Shown: positions 58,576 through 64,000 of the stretch, piece by piece
How positions within the stretch are numbered: position 1 is the first letter of the stretch
Layout of the letters: every line of letters starts with the position of its first letter
Assembly (NCBI RefSeq): GCF_030445035.2
Contig: NC_080680.1
Location: 50,915,212-50,979,211 of the forward strand
Direction of reading: 5' to 3'
Length of the DNA: 64,000 nt
Source of the DNA: Dasypus novemcinctus
Lineage: Eukaryota > Chordata > Mammalia > Cingulata > Dasypodidae
Made by a program: the position numbers and the translations under genes
Notes under the pieces: model-generated
Told to the model about the DNA's origin: nothing
Seen by the model: only the letters and a program-made list of their open reading frames with translations
Database searches by the model: none

Positions 58576-58694
58576 AAAAATAGTTTTCAAATCTATCCTC
58601 TTCTCCCCATCTTCACCAACCACCGTCATCATAGCCTGTACTACCAGAAGGTCTTCTTGCTGAACCACTGTTTTCAAGCCAGGCCTTGGCTTAT

Positions 58695-58912
58695 GCCATG
58701 CTCAGCACACTGTAGACTGCAGGACAAATCTAACTTATGGCCCATTTTTATAAGTAATGCTTTATTAGAACATAGTTACACTCATTGTTTCCATAATTTG
58801 TCTCTGATTGCTTTTGCACAACAGTCAGTGGCAACAGCAACTGTGAGGCCCACAAATCTGTAATATTTACTACTTGGCCCTTTACAGAAAATGATAGCTG
58901 ACCCTTGTGTCA
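58695..58912 (-). mobile_element. hAT-type MITE relic, reverse strand
   Basis: Reverse of the family at 39855 and 51625: 'taatgctttattagaacatag', 'gaggcccacaaatctgtaat' and 'tggccctttacagaaaatg'. Confidence 0.65.
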
Positions 58913-58929
58913 TGTATTGGGCAAACAAA

Positions 58930-59160
58930 TGGAGAGAAAGATAGACACCATCTATGTCCTCATGGAACTTCCAGTCCAACAGGGAAAAACAAAATTAAAG
59001 GGAGCTTTCTAATTATCTGGTGAGGAGCATCTGATCTAGTTGAAGGCAGGTATGAAATACTTTCCAGAAAAGTAAAACTGAGTTTTGAAGGATTGGTAGA
59101 AGTTTTCCAGGCAAAGAAAAGAGAAGAAAAGTGCTCCAAAAAGAGGAAATAGCAATGTTT
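58930..59160 (-). repeat. Old L2-like LINE relic
   Basis: 'tgtcctcatggaacttcc', 'agtccaacagggaaaaac' and 'agttttccaggcaaag' are in the order of a reverse L2 copy. Confidence 0.5.
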
Positions 59161-62100
59161 AAAAAAATTTGGTTTTGTGGGTTTTTCGTTTGTTTGTTTT
59201 TAGTAACCTCTCTCAGTGCTTACTATAAATTCTCTGTGCATTCTGGATATTTAATGTAGTTGGTAGTTGACTGTCCAGTATGCATTTCATATGAGCCCTT
59301 GACTCTTAAGTCTTTAGAGTAGGAACCTTCAGAACACTACCTTCCTAAATGGTTGCCCAGGGATGGTGGGTCCTAGGTTTAGAAGAGGTTAGATATAAAG
59401 CAGCACAGCCCCGAGAGTGCTTATTGCAGGCATCTGAAACACTCTACTTTAAGAATCTAAACAAATTTCTTCCCGAAAGCTCTGTACAGCCCTTGAGGAA
59501 CTATCAGAAGTAGTGACTATCGGATTGTACTTTTCATCTGCTAACAAGCAACCTGGACAAAAGAATGTTGGTATAGCAATGCTGCTCTAGAGTCTGTGCA
59601 TGCACTGCTGGATTTTAAAGGTGAATTAATGCAAGATCTGGAATGCTTTGGATATATGTTCCCTTTTGTTTTTCCAGTGAAAATTCTTTTCCTCTTTGTA
59701 AAGAAAGTGAACTTTTCGAAAACTCATAAACTCAAGATAATATATCCTAAATGACCGTAGAAGCATTTGCTTTCTTTACTTCTTTTTCTTTTTAAATTGT
59801 GTAACACTAAAAACATGATCTCTCCTCCCCTCACCAGTAATGGGCACTACAAGGGCACTTCCCTTCCCTCTTGTAGGAGAAAAGAAGGTGTAAAATGGGG
59901 GAGGCCTAGGCCACTGCAGCTGAGAGTCCAGGCTCTAAGAATCTGTGGCCTGAGTAATTTCTCTTCTCATTTTGCCTGTCACCTTATCTGCTTTTACTGC
60001 TGCCCCACCATCTCAGGTGAAACACATATCCCTTTCTCCTCTCTGCCTACAAAACCATGCTAGAGTAATTCCACCTGTTTTGTAGCTGGCACTGATCCTT
60101 TTTGGCATGAAAGACAGAAACACTGGGACTGTTAAAGCATTGCTTACATTTTCAACATCTCAATGGGTGCCCTCCTTTAGCTAATAACTCTCTTCCATCC
60201 AAATGATACATTTTCACTTCAGGCAGGGATGTCTTGGAAGGGTGTTTTAAAGGTAGAAGTAGTAAGGGGATCTGAGAGATTTCTTAATTTCTCCCTCCTA
60301 TCCAGCCTCTAACATTCCTCATGAATCAGATCATCGACTGCTCACTGCTTTTTCTGCTGCACAGCCTGCTTCCGTTATCACCAGCATTACTTTCCATCTT
60401 GTTGCAGATCTAGCTGATTAAAAACATTGGCCTTGATAAAATTCTCTTTCTTGAAAGTCGATTCTTGAAGGAGATTAGGACTATTTATATTGTAAGGCAC
60501 TCCCTTCAAAGCCTCTGGTGGCTTTACTCTCTTGACTGGTGCAAACTTCAACTAATTCTCTTTATCCAGATAATCCACTCACTTCCAGTATTCATCAAAT
60601 GGTAAAATGAAAAGCTTTTAAGAAAGAATAAATGTACAGGCTTAAAATCACATAGAATTTTAGTCAATAAAATTGTGAAAGAAATTATGAGGAAATCAAG
60701 GCTCTAATGCCATTTCCAAAGAGATAACTTGAAACAGGTAAAATCCACGTGACCATAGCAAATGTGCTTTGTACCTCTTGAATTACTTTAGCAGGTGTTT
60801 GGATCACAAACCATCACTGATGGAGAAAAAATGTGGTTTCTCTTTTGATAAGATCACTGAGCAACAAACTGCCCTTATCAGAGTGCCTGCTTACTTCCTT
60901 TTTTATATATCCAATTCTTCATCATACCCAACCCTCTATTTAATGCCTAAATTAAAGTCATTAAAAGTTGAATGTTCAGTGATCACACTTACCATCCTAA
61001 CAAGGGAACAATACCTATAATTAAGTGGAAATTTCTTGTACTGAGGAATTTTCCTGTATTATAATAAGGATCAACTGAGTTATTCTGTTAGGACAAGAAA
61101 ACTAAGGGAAGAGGATCAAAGGTAGACTTTTTAATTGCATTAGGAGAAAGAAAATGTGGTGAAGGATTGCTTTTGAAATGGTGACACCCAGAACTCCAGC
61201 CTCAGTCTTCTAGTGGTAGTAGTTGAGCGGACTTCGAGAATAACAATGAGATACATGAATTGAAAATGCAATAAATCAAGCCTTTCCATCTGGTACCCTG
61301 TGTTATGGGTGACACATGGAATGATACTACAGAATTCTTACTATTACTGCCAGGTTAACAGGAAGGAGCATCATTGCGTTTTTCAAGCATATTCACAAAT
61401 TATTATAACTATATCTTTCAAACTTTGAAGAATTCTCTGAAGGAAAGTAAAATAAAATAAATCTTCAGATTTCTTTATAGATGGCAGTATGCTATGGTTA
61501 TGTATCAACTAACTTAGTATTCAGAAAAAGGAGGTCTTATTTTTGGAGAAAGACAATCTGGTAAGAATGGAGTTTTCAGAATAGAATGAGCAGGGTTTTG
61601 TTTTGTTTTTCAGGTTTTCCCTGTATTTTATGAGTAGGTTGTTTCAGGAAAAGGAATAAAATGGTAAGGATTATTGTAAGAAAGCAGACATGAGAGCTGC
61701 AAACCTATACCAGTTGTCCTGAATTGTCAGGCACAAAAACTGTCATTCGAGCTTAGTCAATGCAAACAAAACCAGTAGACCACAAGAGAATCATTTTGCC
61801 TGTCAGGTCCGATGCAGATCATTCTGATTTCTACAGAGTGGTTTTGAGAACACACAAGGAAGGATACTGATGGTCAAACATTAGAAGTGAGTGCATTTGT
61901 GTCTGCTTATGTGTCCTGTTATTTGATAGCTCCACCATGAAACAATAAGTGTGCTTACTTGTGCCGTCTTTATGAGGCTGGGCCTGGGAAAGTCCTCTTA
62001 ACAGGGAGAATCCTGTTCAGGGCTTGTCTGACACAGAAAACCCTCAGTGGGAGTATTTCATCCTGTAGGCAGGCAATCAAAAGATGTGTGTATAAAGATG

Positions 62101-63134
62101 GGACAATGAGCTGATTTCGTCTCAGCTAAATATTTCTTAACCACATCAACAGCATTTTTCCCTTAAACCCTTAGCCATAGTCTAAGTGTATGTGTCAGAA
62201 CAACCTCTCATTATCCATCCCTGGAGACTCTATGGTCATGAAAGAAAGATGTTTGGACAGCCTTCCTTCTTCCCACTGAGATTACAAGGCACTCCCTGAA
62301 AAAGAATTTTTATCATTTTAACTGCGTAAAAAAAAAAGTCAGTTTAAAGCTTTTACCCCATCTTTCTATAACTAGGTGGTTAGCAATAGGGGGAGATGGC
62401 TTTGACATGGGCCCCAGTTTCTTACACATCTCTGTGTCTTAGACAAATTCCAAAAGCTGTGCTCTGAGAAACCACGGGAAGAGTGGCCTCTATTCTGAGT
62501 GTAGACTTATGGGACATTTAGGAAAAGATTCTCTTCCTGCGTTTGAATTTGAATTGTACTGAGCTCAAGAACTAGTGTTGTTCTTAGGAGATTGTATGAT
62601 TATGAAGAAGTCTATCTACATATACTGGTGGGATGTCATCAGAGAGGACCAGATTTAGGCCGTCCATGCCCATCTTGGATTGCTATTCTGGCCAGGGGTA
62701 TAAAAAGGATCACTTATTTACTCATAGTCTGTGATATTGTTTTGGGGTAAATAACTTTTTTAGACTTTGGTAAATGCTGGCTGCTATTCTCTTCCACTGA
62801 ACCTCTGAAGGGAGGAGTTATACCGGTAGTGGGGTAGATTTTCACCACCAAGATTAGAAGATGGACTCTCAGGGGAGGGAAGCAAGTATAGAAATTGGGG
62901 TAAATTCATATGTTTGGAAGGTTTCATTTGAGATGCTTTTCCCTTAGATTTTTGAAAAAAAATCTTGAGAATAATTATTTCCATTATTTGAACACATTTT
63001 AGCAAAGCCTGATGCACCTAAATTCCTTATTTTATTTATTTGTTTTTGTGAGGAGGGAGAATTATTTTCTGATTTCACCTTAGTATAACTTGCATGCCTG
63101 TTTCTACACCCAGGGATTGAGTTCTTCAATTTTA
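59161..63134. other. No recognisable gene or repeat (about 4 kb)
   Basis: The longest stretch without a repeat I can name. No conserved open frame, no splice-flanked exon with a recognisable product. Composition is ordinary. Confidence 0.45.
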
Positions 63135-63310
63135 TCTTTTCCTATTAACTTGTGCTTTCACTCATAGCACTTGCCACACTTTTTAATTATGTATTTGTGA
63201 TTATTTAATTAACCCAGAAGCATAATTTGCTTACTCTTAACTCCCCAGTGCTTAGCGCAATGCCTGGCGCTTAGTAGGAATTCATTAAATATTTGTCAAA
63301 TAAATGATAA
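63135..63310 (+). repeat. L2 3' end relic
   Basis: 'ctccccagtgcttagcgcaa', 'tgcctggcgcttagtagg' and 'ttcattaaatatttgtcaaa' are a well-preserved forward L2 terminus. Confidence 0.7.
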
Positions 63311-64000
63311 ATGCCCCAGAGAGGAAGTCAGAGGCAGAGAGGAGCTTGAGAGGAGAGGAACAGGAGCTTGTTGGATGGCTTAGGACAGACATGGGTCTAG
63401 GTTTGTCCTTCCAAAATTTAGTAAAGGAAGGTGGCTTCTTTAAAGAAGGATCATGTATGGACATGGGAAAAAAACTTTGAAGTAACTTTTGTTCTTCATG
63501 ATTTTTAGCATAAGTAGAATCTGCTCTAAAATTAGTATCCTTTTCCAAATGAGAGCTCAGGAAATTACATTGTTTTTTTTCCCTGAGGATGTGCTCAACT
63601 CATATTCAAGTAATTAATTCTTGAATATAAAAGGACTGTTAGATTTGTAAAATGTAGTTTCATTATGCCTTAATACTTATATTAACATCTGGTTTTACTT
63701 ATTACTTTACCATTTTAATAACTTATGTATTGTACATTGTGTAATAAAATGATTCACATGAGATAATGTACATGAAATGGCTACACATGATGAAACACTG
63801 CATGCAAGCCATTTAAAATTATCACGTAGTTATTAACTTCACTAAGTACCTTGCCCACCCCTAACAAGAGTGAGTGAGGAGATTGAGGAAGAAGATCTTT
63901 TCTTATTCAAATACATTTTATCTCTAGACATGCCAAGAACCAGGCTGCAACATAGTTTTTGAATACAATTTTACTGAATAAATAATAAACCAAAGAATGG
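63311..64000. other. No recognisable gene or repeat
   Basis: AT-rich, short open frames only. Confidence 0.4.

Noticed and set aside
58246..58863. 205-codon open frame (+), and a 121-codon frame on the other strand (58312-58677)
   Set aside because: Both run through the GC-rich body of the chimeric SINE, and equivalent frames occur in the copies at 16853 and 18935. They follow from composition of the SINE.

Overview
This is AT-rich mammalian nuclear DNA with no host gene that I can recognise. It contains no spliced coding exon, no classical RNA gene, no CRISPR array and no bacterial-style operon. The repeats point to a xenarthran, most likely the nine-banded armadillo (Dasypus) or a close relative. 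The diagnostic elements are tRNA-derived SINEs matching the published description of the armadillo DAS-SINE family: tRNA-Ala-like monomers, dimers, and chimeras of a tRNA head with an unrelated tail. All three kinds occur here, several between target-site duplications (TSDs). The species call is an inference from these repeats.

Left end (1-7362): most of a young LINE-1 (L1) on the + strand, with its 5' end beyond the window. ORF1 is open. ORF2 carries every endonuclease catalytic residue, the reverse-transcriptase FADD motif and the C-terminal Cys/His motif, but is broken once by an indel near 1920-1935. The 3' UTR is very long (about 2.5 kb) and has two G-quadruplex-prone tracts. ORF1 protein (RNA-binding chaperone) and ORF2 protein (endonuclease plus reverse transcriptase) are the two parts of the machine that copies L1 RNA, and usually also SINE RNA, into the genome. 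This copy could at most supply ORF1 protein.

Middle (7.4-32.5 kb): old L2 and MIR relics, decayed L1 pieces on both strands (11.1-12.8, 18.6-25.5 and 26.3-27.1 kb), two chimeric SINEs, a 75-bp L1 3'-end insertion inside an older L1, an MLT1-type LTR carrying a hAT-type MITE, and three further solo-type LTRs.

Right half (32.5-64 kb): long stretches with nothing recognisable, separated by MIR/L2 relics, three related hAT-type MITEs, a nested L1/LTR block (42.6-44.8 kb), clusters of monomeric and dimeric SINEs (40.5-41.0 and 49.4-50.0 kb), a second copy of one LTR family (54.9-55.4 kb) and a third chimeric SINE (58.1-58.6 kb).

I looked for an undescribed biological system and found none I can support. 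The interest lies in the history of the mobile elements: which nests in which, clean TSDs, a near-intact L1, the unusual L1 3' UTR, and lineage-specific SINE and LTR families. Subfamily names for old repeats come from recognition of their typical sequence, not from a database search, and their edges are approximate unless TSDs are given.
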